64,000 nucleotides of DNA from Pseudocercospora fijiensis CIRAD86 (GCF_000340215.1 NW_006921537.1:4631051-4695050); one strand, 5' to 3'; numbered from the stretch's first letter, positions 22,259 to 33,400 are shown. Translations and numbers: made by a program. The notes: a model not told the origin generated them from the sequence alone.

Positions 22259-22734
22259 CGGTTAACCTTATAGCTATCTACGCGAAGCGTATAACGATTA
22301 TAGACAAGGATTTTAAAGCACTCGATTAGATTCTAAAAGGCTAGAATATCTATATTCGAGATAGTACTAGGTAGGATAGATATTCTAGTAGGAAGGATAT
22401 TCGTAGTATCGTCTATAAGCTTTTCTATATACGAAATAAGCCGCTGTTATACGGCGCTATATACCGCGCTCTAAATACTCTCTAAGTATATATATATAGT
22501 ATAGTATACTTTATTAGCCGTACGGAATAGAAGTCTTCGAAAATCCCGTTAGTACTAAGGAGTAAAAAGGCCGGCTACGCTGCCGGCTACGCTACTAGGT
22601 TTTTTAAAGAACTAAAAGAAGATATACATTCCGGTTAATTTATATTAGTTTGGATTTTTATAAAAAGAAAACAGGGAAAAATAAGGATAGTTAAAGAGTC
22701 TAATGCTTATAGTTATAGGCATTATCCCTGTTTT

Positions 22735-23181
22735 CTAGACTATATTATATACCTGCCTTCGTAACTCTACCTAATACTCCCTCTAAATATCCTTATACTC
22801 TACCTACTAGAAATTTAACTAGGTACCTAGACCTATAGCTACCTCTATATCTTTTACTATCTTCTATAGGTTAAAGGACTCCTCTATAGCAGCCTCTACC
22901 TCCTTATATAATACGAAGTTACTACCTACCCTATCCTTAATATCTCCTAAATAACTAAGAGTTCTAAGGAACGAACTAGTATTCGGCCTTAGTATAGCGA
23001 GTAGCTAGTAGAACGTTCTATAAAGCTGCCTTATAGCTCTTTTATATACTATACCGATACCGAGGGAGGAGCTATCCTAGTACTTAATATTAGAGAATAG
23101 TTTATTTAGAAATTAGTCGAACTTCTTAAGGAGGGCTTCTAGGGAAATCGATAAGTTCTACCTAGATCTAGATAATAACAT
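22735..23181 (-). pseudogene. hAT-A antisense ORF, unrecognised, about 148 aa
   Basis: I do not recognise this protein. On the minus strand an intact ATG at 23181 opens a frame that runs to TAG at 22735 with only TAG breaks inside; in hAT-B (46721-47170) the same frame is kept and the ATG reads ATA. Readable segments in copy B include SSFLGIGIVYKRAIRQLYRT, LRPNASSFLRTLSYLGDIKG and KEVEATIEEAFNL, suggesting a mostly helical protein. It is transcribed toward the transposase side. It could be host-derived cargo or an element protein. Confidence 0.55.
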
Positions 23182-23548
23182 TCTACCGAGCAGTTAGGGA
23201 ATTAAATAGCGAGCGAAAGGATGAAATTTATACCTAATAAGTGCAGTTTCTAAACTAAACTATAATAGCTTATATATATATATGCTTTTGATTAGTTAGT
23301 GCCCTTAGCTAATTGTCTATAGATTTAGGGTTATATAAGTACCTTCCTATAACTGAAAAATGCCGGCTACGCTACCGGCTATACTCTCGTATCTTATAAA
23401 GGGCTTGCTTCGAGTTACGTAGACATTCTTACACTTCTTAGAAACCGATAAATTCTATAGTTCGAACTAGCTAATCCTATAGTTGCTTAGCAAACTAACC
23501 TAAACCAAACTAGATCTTCGGCTTAGTAAACCAAACTAAACTAACCCG

Positions 23549-23564
23549 AACTACTACAGGGTCT
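23549..23564 (-). repeat. right terminal inverted repeat of hAT-A
   Basis: Ends ctactacagggtct on the + strand; reverse complement matches 13745-13760. Confidence 0.85.
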
Positions 23565-24680
23565 AGGATTAATATAGTTAATGTCCTCCTTTCTAGCTAT
23601 TCTAAAACGCTATTATTAGCTACCGAGGTATATTTTTATAGCATAATAGCTTAGTACAGGATTACTAAGTAGAATAGTAGCTCCGTAGTAGAGGTTGTCT
23701 ATATTAATAGTATAGGTACTAAAATCTAGAATCCTCTTATTACCGATATTATCCTTTAGAACTATATTAATATAGTATACTCTATAGGTCTAGTATCTAG
23801 TCTAATCAAACTAAGTAAGGATTAGTATATTAGCTATTTAGGTCGTACTTCTATAATCTATACTAAATTATCTTTAGATAGTAGGTCGTCCTTAATAGCC
23901 CTTAGTTAGTTTTAAAAGGCTTAAGCAGTCTTATCGGATTTCTGTTTAGCGTAGAGAAATTGTTCCTAAGTACGCTATTGTCTTAAATAGGGGTTGCTAA
24001 GCGTATTTAGTATAGTGTCCTTATAGGTTTGCTAGTCGATTTTAGATAGGTCTTTAAGCCTTAAGGGAATTAAAGTAGTTATCCTAGGTTCTCTTAGGGT
24101 CGCTATCGATATATTATATAGCGTAGACGACTAAGGCGTATTTAGTTAATAGCGCTATTAGTATATTGCGCTAGTTAAGCTTACAGTTACGGATATAGTC
24201 GTTGTACTGCTTCCTATTAGAGCTATTAAATATAGTATAGTCCTTAAGTTTAGTATCCTTTCTTAGTACTAGTTCTTCTACTATAGGCGTCCTAAGTTTA
24301 GCCGTAAGGCGTTAGATAGCCGCGAAGTTCTTACAGACTTTCTTCTCTCGCTAGAGGGCTTAGAGTTTGTTACGTAGACAGGTCCTTAGGGGCCCGAGGT
24401 TAGGTAGTCTAAATAGTAGATAGCTACCCCGTTAGCCTATAACGAAGCCTTTATTTATAATATTGTTATAGCTATCTATCTTAGTCTATAATTAATTAAC
24501 TTAGTTAAATAGGCTATATAGAAGGCCTAGGTTAGTAATTAGTACGGTCGAATTGGTAGTTTCTTAGTGTATAGGTCTTAACCGTCTTACCTTAGTAGGA
24601 GGCTAGTTTTAGAGCGGATTTTAAGCCGTATTCTTAAATTAATTAACTATCTAGCTATAGCCCTAAAAGGGTAGATTAAA
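23565..24680 (-). pseudogene. gypsy copy 2 gag and protease remnant
   Basis: Minus-strand continuation of copy 2 upstream of the hAT-A insertion; it lines up with copy 3 at about 58740-60830. No full frame survives. It lies directly downstream (minus strand) of the LTR at 24686-24846. Confidence 0.65.
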
Positions 24681-24685
24681 TACTG

Positions 24686-24846
24686 TATAATACGGGTTAG
24701 GTAAGCAGGTAGATAGTATAGTTAAAAGTATATAGTACTCGATAAGGTATATAAAGGAGGGAGAGGAAGGTTAGGAAGTTAGACTAATACTAATCGCTAA
24801 GCCCTACTTAAGGTGCTAAGACCCTAGCTTTACTTAACCGGTTACA
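24686..24846 (-). repeat. 5' LTR of gypsy copy 2
   Basis: About 161 bp, starting tataatacgg (TG to TA by RIP) and ending accggttaca on the + strand. Its middle (taagccctacttaagg, then gctaagaccctagctttac) matches the LTRs of copy 3 at 45439-45627 and 60835-61023. The sequence just inside it (gtagattaaatac) matches the primer-binding-site position of copy 3. Confidence 0.65.
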
Positions 24847-24869
24847 TGCCTTTTTATATGCCCTCTTAT

Positions 24870-25990
24870 AGTATAGGACGCTAATGCGGGCCGCTAGCGG
24901 CCTGTTAATTGCTAAACTAATTCTAGCTAGTGTTTAGTTAGGTACCTCTTATTTTAAATAACGGCTTTATAGCGCTTACGTATAGAATCTGTTATATTTT
25001 CAAGTACGTAATCCGGTAGCTCCCGCTATAATTGCTCTATCTCCCGATCTAGCTACGCGACCGTTTCTATATAATATATACGCCGAAGTTTATTTTTAAT
25101 CTACGCCTAAATATACTCGATTAGGTTTAAACCTAGCGAATTAGAAGGCAGCGCTAGGAACCTAGTGCCGGCCCGCTATAACACCTTCTAAAACGGTCTC
25201 TTCTTTGCCGAGATTACTATACCTACCTAATAAGTAGTCTTATAGCTACTACTATACTCGTCTATAACTAGAATTATAGGGTCCCTATAATTACTCTGTA
25301 TTCGCGTAACGTTACGTAGCCTAACTGCTCCTATACTAATTCTAAAGGCAACTTAGTCTATTACTAAGATATAACGTATTCTAACGTTACTCTACTATAG
25401 GAGATTAGTTAACTATTAAATCTAGTTAGCTTAACTATAAGGTGAAGTTTTAGTCTTTGTTATCCCCTAATAGCGGCTAAGACCCTACGCCCTAAGCGAG
25501 CGGCTAATAACCGCTTTTAGTACGTAGATACTAAGTTTAGCTATAATCTAAATAAACGGCTTATCCCGATTAGTCGGATTGTCTAAATAGATATCGGCTA
25601 ATCTCTCTATATCTATAGAGTCTAGCATTCTAAGTAGCTAATCCCGGGCCTTCCTTAGCGGTTTGGCCCTAGCTTTTAAAATGCGCCTAATAGTTATACG
25701 TAGTATAGGGGTTAAGGCTATAATTGCCTTTTTAGTCTAGCCGAGGTCGCTAAGGCTGTGTGTATTCCTGCGCGAGGCCTCCTGCTGGTACTTGTAGGGT
25801 AGGTATTTGGGTATCGGTAGTATAGAGGTATTATATTCTTACGATATAGTTAGCTCGCTTAAAAAAACTAGTAAGGTTTGTTTAAAGTAAGGTTCTTAAA
25901 CGGTTTAGGTACCTGCGTTTTATACCTATAGAGCCGCTTCTAGCACATTCCATCTATCACGTTAGCTAATCCCCTACGTTATCTGCCGGT
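24870..25990 (-). pseudogene. Tc1/mariner-type transposase (DDE_3), RIP-degraded
   Basis: Transposase for TA-target cut-and-paste transposition. On the minus strand the frame reads LTPILRITIRRILKARAKPL (about 25710-25650, the helix-turn-helix side), LADIYLDNPTNRDKPFI, then VIDEYSSSYKTT near 25260 (family MDGASCHT block with Asp) and LPSNSLGLNLIEYI near 25150-25110 (family SPDLNPIE), followed by KNKLRRI. Breaks are TAG. It lies directly upstream of the LTR of gypsy copy 2. A short patch at about 25752-25810 keeps many TG dinucleotides. Terminal repeats were not resolved. Confidence 0.8.
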
Positions 25991-26059
25991 ATACGGACGT
26001 TATACGGACGTAGCTACTTTGAAAAACAGTACTACACTACGTACTAGATTTATACGCCT

Positions 26060-26600
26060 TCTTTACTAGACTCTAACCTTAACCGTAAGCCGCTTCTACG
26101 CTAGGCTCTACAACAATTTTACTTAAGCCTTTAGTAGGCTCTTCTACGCTAGGCTCTATAATACCTTTACTAAAGCCTTTAGTAGGCTCTATAACGCCGA
26201 CTTGAACTTAATAACATTATTCTTTAGCTTACTTACTTCCTTCTATAGGCTATTAAACTTAGCTATCCTAATAATTATTATAATCTCCTCGTCGCTCTAA
26301 GAGCCTTCTTTATTCTTTACCTTACCTCTAGTACGCGCTAACTCCGCCTATTACTAGTTTACTAGGTCTAGGTCTATTCTTAAGTCTTTTACTATTAACT
26401 CGTACTTTAAGAGACGCTTAATAAGTGCCTTCTAGCGCTTACTCTTAGCAAATAGGCGCAGATTTAATAGACTCGCTAGCGGTACTAGGTTATAGACCTC
26501 TTCTACTATTAATTCTATATTATTAGACTATAGTCTACGGCGCTATCTTAACTCTTACTCTAAGCGGAAGCGGACCGGATCCCTATTATATATATTAGTC
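26060..26600 (-). pseudogene. unrecognised charged, probably coiled-coil frame
   Basis: I do not recognise it. The minus-strand frame shows NNIELIVEEVYNLVPLASLL, KALIKRLLKYELIVKDLRI, LARTRGKVKNKEGS and FNSLQKEVSKLKN (Q read from TAG), with a heptad-like pattern, and a repeated SLLKALVKVL/SLAQKSLLKA tail at about 26070-26190. It lies behind the Tc1/mariner gene on the same strand and could be a second ORF of that or another element. Confidence 0.45.
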
Positions 26601-28421
26601 TATATTTATCTATAGAAGTAGTATATAAACCTCTCTACTTAGTATACCTAGCGGTATTATATCCCTCTACTTACTAAGGTTTAATAGCTATAGAGCCTTT
26701 AGCTATAAAGGACGACTCGTAAAGGTATCGGCTTCCTAACCTTTAGCTCTACTACGGCTAAATCTGAGACCTAATCGAATAGCCTTATAGTTCGAGGGGC
26801 GATCTAGATTTATACAGGGCTATACTAAATCTAGTACTAGATATAGAACCGGACAAGGGGACTAATAGAGGCGCGACTATTCGAGAATCTAGTCTAGCTA
26901 TATAGGAATCTATATATCCGATCGCGGAGGAGGCCTAAGGTAAATTTATTAGATAATGCCTCTACTACTAGACCTTACTATCGTCGCTATTTTAACCTTA
27001 CTATCGCTATTAGCTACTAAGAAGCGATAGGATAGGCTAAGCCTAGAAGGCCTATTCTACTACTACTAGTACTACGATAACCTTTATATAAGGGTTATAT
27101 ATATAAAATAGTCTATAGGAGGTATAATTACGTTAAAGATAATATAGACTGCTGCGTAGGCTACTATAAGTATAGGTAGTATAATAGGGACTCTATATCT
27201 ATTTATTTACCTATATAGTAGAGGCCTCTATCCCCTTTAAGGACTCTACTAGTACCTATAACGCTAGTAGGTATACTAGATTATACTAAGATTGTATAGT
27301 AGGAGCTGTACGTTAGTATAAGGGTCGTAGAACCTTGTTTGCTAGATAGGTAGTATACCTAGAATAGCTAGGATTAGCTATAGGGCCTAATTCTATATAT
27401 ATTCTTTACTTAATTCCTCTATCCTACGTTATAGTTCTATATAGTAGCTAGTAAGGGCTTTAGAGGTCTCTATGCGATATTATACTATATGGATTGCTAA
27501 TAATATAGTCTTGCCGAGACCGGAGGACGTGTTTAGCGGAGATAACTACGGCCTTCGTTTCGGGGATCCTTAAAGCAGAACTAACGGAATTATAATCCTT
27601 CCCTTCTTACGCCTAAGTCGCAAGTAGGGACCTTTAGAAGCTACTAATTTGCAAGGGTCTCTCGAGGTCGGCGAACAAGGTAGATACGAGGGTTACTACC
27701 GCATCCTTCGAAGGCTAGTTTTCTATCCCTACGAGTTATTAACTCGTAGGCCTAGACCGTGCTTTTAAACGGAGTCGTTTAAAAGCATATAATACGCTAT
27801 ATTTATAACTCGCATAGGTAGTAATCCTGCCTTAACCGGAAGTAGAAGGAGGTAGAAGGGGGCTTAAACCCTATCCGGCTTAGCTTATTAAATTAGCTTC
27901 TTAGTACTACCGAATAAGCTATACACTATAACCGGCGACGGTAAGGTAGAAAGTAGCTATTAGGTCTTCGAGATAGCAGTGCGAGAGGGCACTAGCTTAT
28001 ATATATAAATGTCTAGGTATATAGCCGTTAGTATAATTAGTAATAGGGGCTAGCAAATAGAACCTAAATTCGAGGATTAATTAAGGATTAATTGTAGTAT
28101 ATCGTCTATAGGATAAGAGGCGTCTACGGAAGCAGTATAAGTCTTAGTTTATTAGTATAACTACTATTGTTCTCGATTATAGCTGCTATAGACACCCCCT
28201 CTTATCTCTCTCGTATTATCGACCTTAGCTCTAGCTCTTTAATACTAGTATTTGCTATACTAGTCCATCTACCGTAGGCACCGCCTATACCTATCCGCGT
28301 AGCTCTTTAAGGTAACCCTCTTTATATAGATGTCTCCTTATTCTTGCTAGCGCTACGGTATTTAATCGGAAGTCTATTACCTACAATCTAGTTAGCTAAG
28401 CGGCTACTATATAGCCGCTCT
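26601..28421. other. RIP-degraded DNA without a recognisable gene
   Basis: AT-rich and TA-rich; frames on both strands are short. A + frame near 27540-27760 (SGDNYGLRFGDP then LRLSRKQGPLEATNLQGS, Q read from TAG) is the longest coding-like piece, but I cannot name it. The part after about 28190 is probably the left flank of the Harbinger-like element. Confidence 0.5.
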
Positions 28422-29780
28422 ATGTCCGTAGCGAGCTTGTTAACTAATTCAAACTATAGCGACAGCGATAGCAGTATTGCTACTAATTAGACACTAAATT
28501 CAACTCTACCTAGGCTAGTCGTTATTAGAGGTATAGATACCTCCTTAACGGCTTACCTTTAGCGGCAATCGGAGCGACAACAATAGGTTATAGTCTAACA
28601 ACCTATACTAGATTTGAGCGACTCTTAGTCTTCTACTAAAGGTATAGAAGAAAGTATAGAATACGACTACAATCGAGTTAATAGCGATAGTAAGATTTCC
28701 GACGACTTCGCCTTGCTAATTATTAAGCACTTCGAGGCTAACTCTAGCTATTATATAGAAGGACGAATAAGAGATATAATAAAGCGCTATTAGAAGTAGT
28801 ATAACGATAATCGACCTACTAGATAACGTACTATCCGAGGTATAGACGGCCTTATTCGCAGGTAGATTATAAAGCGTATTCTCGAGTATAGAGTCCTTCT
28901 TACTACCTCTAGTATTGTTGTTAACGACTCCGAGTTTAAACAGATACTTAATCGCTTTAAGGATACTATATTATATAATAATAAGAAGCTCTGTAATAAG
29001 CTACTTACTACTAAGGAGTTGCGTGCTTACGAGACTCCGGCTTAGTAGGTCTAAGACAATATACTCCGTATTATGTCGTAGCGGCTTTAGGATCTAGTAG
29101 CTATTACAAGTCTATCGTTACCGCGCCTAGTTGTTATAGCCCTATTACCTTCGACTCTATTACTAAATCCGGCTCTTTCTAATGCTGCTAATATACCTCC
29201 TACTGCAATACTACATTCGACGCGCCGTCGGCTATATATTAATAGTAAGAAGTAGCTAAATAAGGAGAGGTCGTTAAGTCGAGTATTAGAGCTATTTCGC
29301 GAGGCGATTACTATACTAGCAAACTAGCTAAGAACTGCCTATTCTAAGCTAACAAACAACTACTATTTAATCCGCCGAATAGACGATATCGATAACCGCT
29401 CTAAGAAGCATATAAAGCTAATATACGCGTCTACGGTACGTTAATTTAACGAGCTAAGAGCGCTTCTTATCGGCCGTATTAGATACGTACCTCCCGTTCC
29501 TTCGCAGTTATCGCAAGTTACCGACTTTAGCTTAGATTTAGACGATAACCTCGTTACTAACGTTCTTACGCCGATAGGAGACAGTAACGACGGCTACGAT
29601 AGCGATAGAACTGTCTCGTAGATATTAGAAGCGTTAGACATTAGAAATTAATAGCCGCTAGTACGTAGATATTCGCGTAACCGAGGTATTAGACTTAATA
29701 GGGGAGTATTAAATCGGGTATATTATATACAGCCCTCGGAGTAATCTTTAGTTCTATAATTAGTAAGGAACTTAGTTAGG
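28422..29780 (+). pseudogene. probable companion ORF of the Harbinger-like element, about 450 aa
   Basis: An intact ATG at 28422 opens MSVASLLTNSNYSDSDSS, and the frame continues past 29700 interrupted almost only by TAG/TAA. Readable parts include FALLIIKHFEANSSYYIEGR, TIRGIDGLIRR and QRLQDLVAITSLSLPRLVV (Q from TAG). It lies tail to tail with the Harbinger-type transposase, whose C-terminus ends at about 30049. PIF/Harbinger elements usually carry a second, DNA-binding protein gene; this position fits, but I see no clear Myb/SANT motif, so the role is inferred. Confidence 0.5.
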
Positions 29781-30136
29781 AGGCGAATTCTTTAGTATAA
29801 TTAGTACTGCTTTCGATACGATTAGTTATAGTGCTAGTTACTAGGCTTGAATTTCGACTGTTTCTAGAAATTTATACACTCCCCGCTATTCTCTATCGTT
29901 GTCTACTACTAAGATATCGAGAAGCAATTTATATAGCTCTACCTATACTAAAACGGCTATCCGAAGCTCTTCCGTATCTACTCCGAAGATTAACGAAAGA
30001 ACTAAGAAGAGTTAGATATAATCCGATTACTAATCTATAACTACCCTTTACTATTCTTTATTACTATCGTTAATAACTATATCCCTTATATCTTCTACGT
30101 TACTTCCGATATCTAATCTATTACCGGAAGGGTTTA

Positions 30137-30309
30137 TATTAAGGAACGATTGATAAGTGAATAAATACTATCGCTATCTATAGGCGACGAAGTATAGAAG
30201 GTAAAAGTTCTAGTAAACGCTCGAAAGGAAGAGGTTCGAAAAGCTAGTGCCTAAGGCATTAATGCCAAGACCTAGCTATATAGGACTAGCTTCTAGCCGG
30301 TCCGTAACA
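30137..30309 (-). repeat. 3' LTR of gypsy family B
   Basis: 173 bp, from tattaaggaacg to ggtccgtaaca on the + strand. Compared with the other LTR I count five differences by eye, all TG/TA or CA/TA. Confidence 0.95.
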
Positions 30310-30325
30310 CTAGCCCCCTCTAAAG
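30310..30325 (-). other. polypurine tract of gypsy family B
   Basis: Minus-strand ttagagggggctag directly before the 3' LTR; the usual position of the plus-strand primer. Confidence 0.7.
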
Positions 30326-30499
30326 GCGCTGTCTACGTAGTAGTAGTAACGGTATTAACTCGCAAGGCTGCGTTAATAGGGTAGGTAGGTAGGTTGTTCG
30401 TCGCTATAGTACTAGGGCGTAGTTTGTTAGGGTATCGGGCGTAGAAGTTAGCGACGGCCTCTGTCGCATTTGCGACATTGTCTACAGTCGTCTAAGAGG

Positions 30500-33400
30500 C
30501 TTTACTCTTATCGTAGCTAGTCTATAACACCTTATATTTGAATATACCGCCCTTCTTATTCTTTCTCTTACTAAACTATCGAGAGTCTATAATTCCTTCT
30601 ACTTTATATTCTATCTCGCTATTAACCTCTATAGGCGGTAGCGTTACATTATAGTCTTAGCCTAGTAGTGCTAGTTTGTTAGAAAGTGGTATAAGTAGCG
30701 AAGCGTAAAAGACGTTATATATATCTATAGACGTAGGCAGGGCGAGTTAGTAGCTATATAGTAATACAACCTTCGTAACCTTATAAGGACCGGCTTTCTT
30801 CTACTCTAGTTTAGGGTTGCGAGCGGTCTTAATTCCTTTAAGCGAAAGGAACACCTTATTACCTTCCTAATAGGCAGGATATAGACGTCGTACTTTGTTA
30901 GCCGACCTTTCTATCTCCGCTTAGGCCTAGCGTAGGTAACGAGAAGCGTGTTATTTAATGTCGTAAGCGTGCTTCGCGAAGGCGACGGCATTAGTGTCTA
31001 GGTCGTCTTCCTAACCCTTAGGGTTAGGCAGTTCCAAGCCTATACGTAGGTAGAAGCTATAATATACGTAGAACGGTAACATTCCGATACTGTTAGAACG
31101 CTGATTGTTAGTAGCGAACTCCGCTATAGGTAACTAGCGTGTCTAGTCGTCTCCTGCGTAGTTAATATAGGACTATAGATAAGCTTTAGTTGTTAAGTTA
31201 AATCGTTCCGTCTGCCTATCCGTCTCTAAGTGCCTAGCCGTTAAGAGGCGTAGGTCTACGCTAGTTAGCTTATATAGTAACCTCTAGAATAACGATATAA
31301 ACTATAGACCTCGGTCGGAAGTAACGGTTTGCGGGTAGCTATAATGTTTCTAGACTCTATTAACAAACACTCGCGCGATATCGCTTGCGGTCGTACTACC
31401 CTCCCTTATCGGTATTAAGTGTCGCATCTTAGTAAGACGATCTACTATAACAAGGACGCAGTTATAGTCGTCGGACAGCGGTAGACCTGTAACTAGGTCT
31501 ATAGTAATGTATTGCTATCTGTGCGCTAGTACTAGGAGAGGGCGTAACAAACCCTATTTGCTTTGTCTTAACGTAGCGACTCGTTTGTAGGTAAGGCAAT
31601 TGCCGACAAAGGTAGCTACGTCTTTTCGCATTTCCGGCTAATAATAGTGTCGTAATAGTAGCTCAAAGGTATGCTTACGCCCTAGATAGCCCGCTATAGG
31701 ATGCGTATAGCAGGAGTCGATAATGCGGCCTCGCAATCTATTTAGGTCCGGTACGTAAAGGTTGTCTCGATAGTATAGTGCTCTAGCAATTAGCTCGCAC
31801 TTAGAGGGTAACATTTAGTATAGGGAGCTATCTGATTTCTTTAGAGCCGTGCGTTTACGTAGGCACTCGCGTATACGCTATACTTGCTTATTATTAGTAC
31901 TTACTTCTAGGATTGCTTCGAAGATAGCTTAGCTATTAAAAGTTAGAGCGTTTAATCGTAGTATAGGGTCGAAGTTCTCGGGCTTAAGCACTACTTAGTT
32001 CTACGCCTAGAGACGTGCGTCGTTAGGACGTTAAGGAAAGTCCGCTAAACGGCGAGTAAGTGTGTCTAGTTTAACGCCTAGCTTGCTAGTACGGTATATA
32101 ATCTGAAAGCGGAAGCGGCTAAGGAACTTACTCTAGCGGGCTTAGCGGCGACTAAGTTGTTTTATAGTTATATAGTACTTAAGATTCTTATAGTCTATTA
32201 GTACCCGGATAGGTTCTAGGTGCCCTTCTAGTTCCGAACGCTACTGTTCGAATGCTTACACTATCGCTAACAGTTCCTTGTCGTAGATCTTATAGTTATA
32301 CTCCGCCGGCGTTATCTTGCTAGAGAAATAGGCAACCGGTTTCTATATACCGTCTTCCGTACGCGTTGAACTAGTATACTATTAAGACAGCACTCCGGCC
32401 GTTACGTAATCGGATGCATCCGTTTCTACTATAATAGGCAAGTTAGGATCGTAATAGGCTAGTATAGGTTCTTCGGCGAACGCGGCTTTTAAAGCGTTAA
32501 AGGCTCGTTAGTAGCTATCGGTCTATACGAAACGGTTCTTAAGCGGATCCTTCCTAGTCAATTCTATAAGTAGCTTTGCTAGATACGAGAACTTGTTAAT
32601 AAACCGGCGATAGAAGTTAGCAAAGCCGAGGAAGCCCTAGACATCCTTAACGTTACGTAGCGTAGGCTACTCCTATATAGCTGCTACCTTCTCTTTGTCT
32701 ATTTTAATGCCCTCCGTAGTAACGATAAGTCCGAGGTATTTAACCTCTTTAACTTTAAATTCGCTCTTGCTAATGTTACACTAAAGACCCGCTCTGCTAA
32801 GAGCTTCTAGAACGCGGTCTACGTGCACTCGATGTTTATCTAATAAGTTAGAGTAGATTAACATATCGTCTAAATAGGCCGTATAGAAGACATCTAGGAA
32901 GGGTGCGAGGGTTTCGTTAATATACTATTAAAACGAGGACGGTGCATTTGCAAGACCGAAGGGTATAACTAGGTACTCGTAGAGACCGTAGCGTATCTTA
33001 AAGGCTGTCTTCTATTCGTAGCCCTCGGCTACGCGTAGTCGATTGAACGTAGAGATAATATTAAGCTTCGTATAGTACTTAGCTTTGCTAAGTCGAGAGA
33101 GCGTTTCTTAAATAAGTGGGATAGGGTACCTATTCTTTACCGTAATCTCGTTTAGTCTGCGATAATCTACGTAGAACCGCAAACCTCCGCCTAGCTTCTT
33201 AACGAATAGCACTAGCGAGGACGCTAGTAAGCTAGAAGACCTAATAAAGCCCTTCTCTAGGTTATCGTATAGATAGTCTCGTAAGACTTCTAGTTCTTTA
33301 TAGGACATCGAATATAGGGGACTATAGCGAGGTTCCTTGCCTTCTACTAGCTCGATCTTATAGTCGTACGTACGATATAGTAGTAGAGTCGCGGCTTCTT

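Larger units (their letters stand above)
21669..22485 (+). pseudogene. histone H3-like gene 2 (KAPRK tail, C-terminal extension) carried by hAT-A
   Basis: A second, different H3-family protein. Exon 1 (21669-21936) carries the tail: TTPRKKGPTTSTG and SKAPRKTIAGKALRKTT (H3: TGGKAPRKQLATKAARKS). Exon 2 (22028-22210) begins the fold: with the split codon it reads GTVVLRKIRKYQKSSNLLI, then RLIREIA, ASAIGAL and EAYLVRIFE. Exon 3 (22259-22485) gives SVNLIAIYAKRITIIDKDF, the equivalent of the H3 AIHAKRVTIMPKD segment, then about 55 residues beyond the usual H3 end. Introns 21937-22027 and 22211-22258 both join H3 blocks in the right phase. Start ATG reads ATA. Stops are TAG/TAA only. The H3 assignment is strong; its function is unknown. 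Confidence 0.88.
14655..23385 (+). repeat. dispersed GCCGGC-centred palindrome arrays across hAT-A
   Basis: Short arrays of TAGCCGGC/T(A)GC-type units (core palindrome TAGCCGGCTA) at about 14660-14712, 15260-15276, 16640-16672, 17673-17693, 19085-19110, 20098-20125, 21148-21163, 21393-21410, 21951-22000, 22572-22600 and 23361-23385. Five lie in introns, the others in spacers. They contain no CpA and stay unmutated, so they stand out as GC-rich islands. hAT-B has them at matching places. Confidence 0.85.
13745..23564 (+). mobile_element. hAT-A: large hAT transposon with histone H3-like cargo, copy A
   Basis: About 9.8 kb element with terminal inverted repeats beginning AGACCCYGTAGYAGTT at both ends, inserted in gypsy copy 2. 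Flanks share AGGATT (AGGATTCATT at 13735-13744, AGGATTAATA at 23565-23574), an imperfect target duplication that I cannot fit exactly to the 8 bp usual for hAT. Contents in order: subterminal tandem repeats, ORF-A, hAT transposase, H3-like gene 1, a tandem duplication, H3-like gene 2, and an antisense ORF. hAT-B at 46135-56201 is a second copy in the opposite orientation with the same genes. Confidence 0.9.
10910..24846 (-). mobile_element. Ty3/gypsy family A copy 2, split by hAT-A
   Basis: Minus-strand copy of the gypsy at the window start. The 5' LTR is at 24686-24846, gag and protease at 23565-24680, then hAT-A is inserted, then RT, RNase H and integrase at 10915-13744. The 3' end is lost at about 10910, next to the piggyBac fragment. 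Gypsy sequence either side of hAT-A is contiguous when compared with copy 3 near 58730. Confidence 0.88.
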
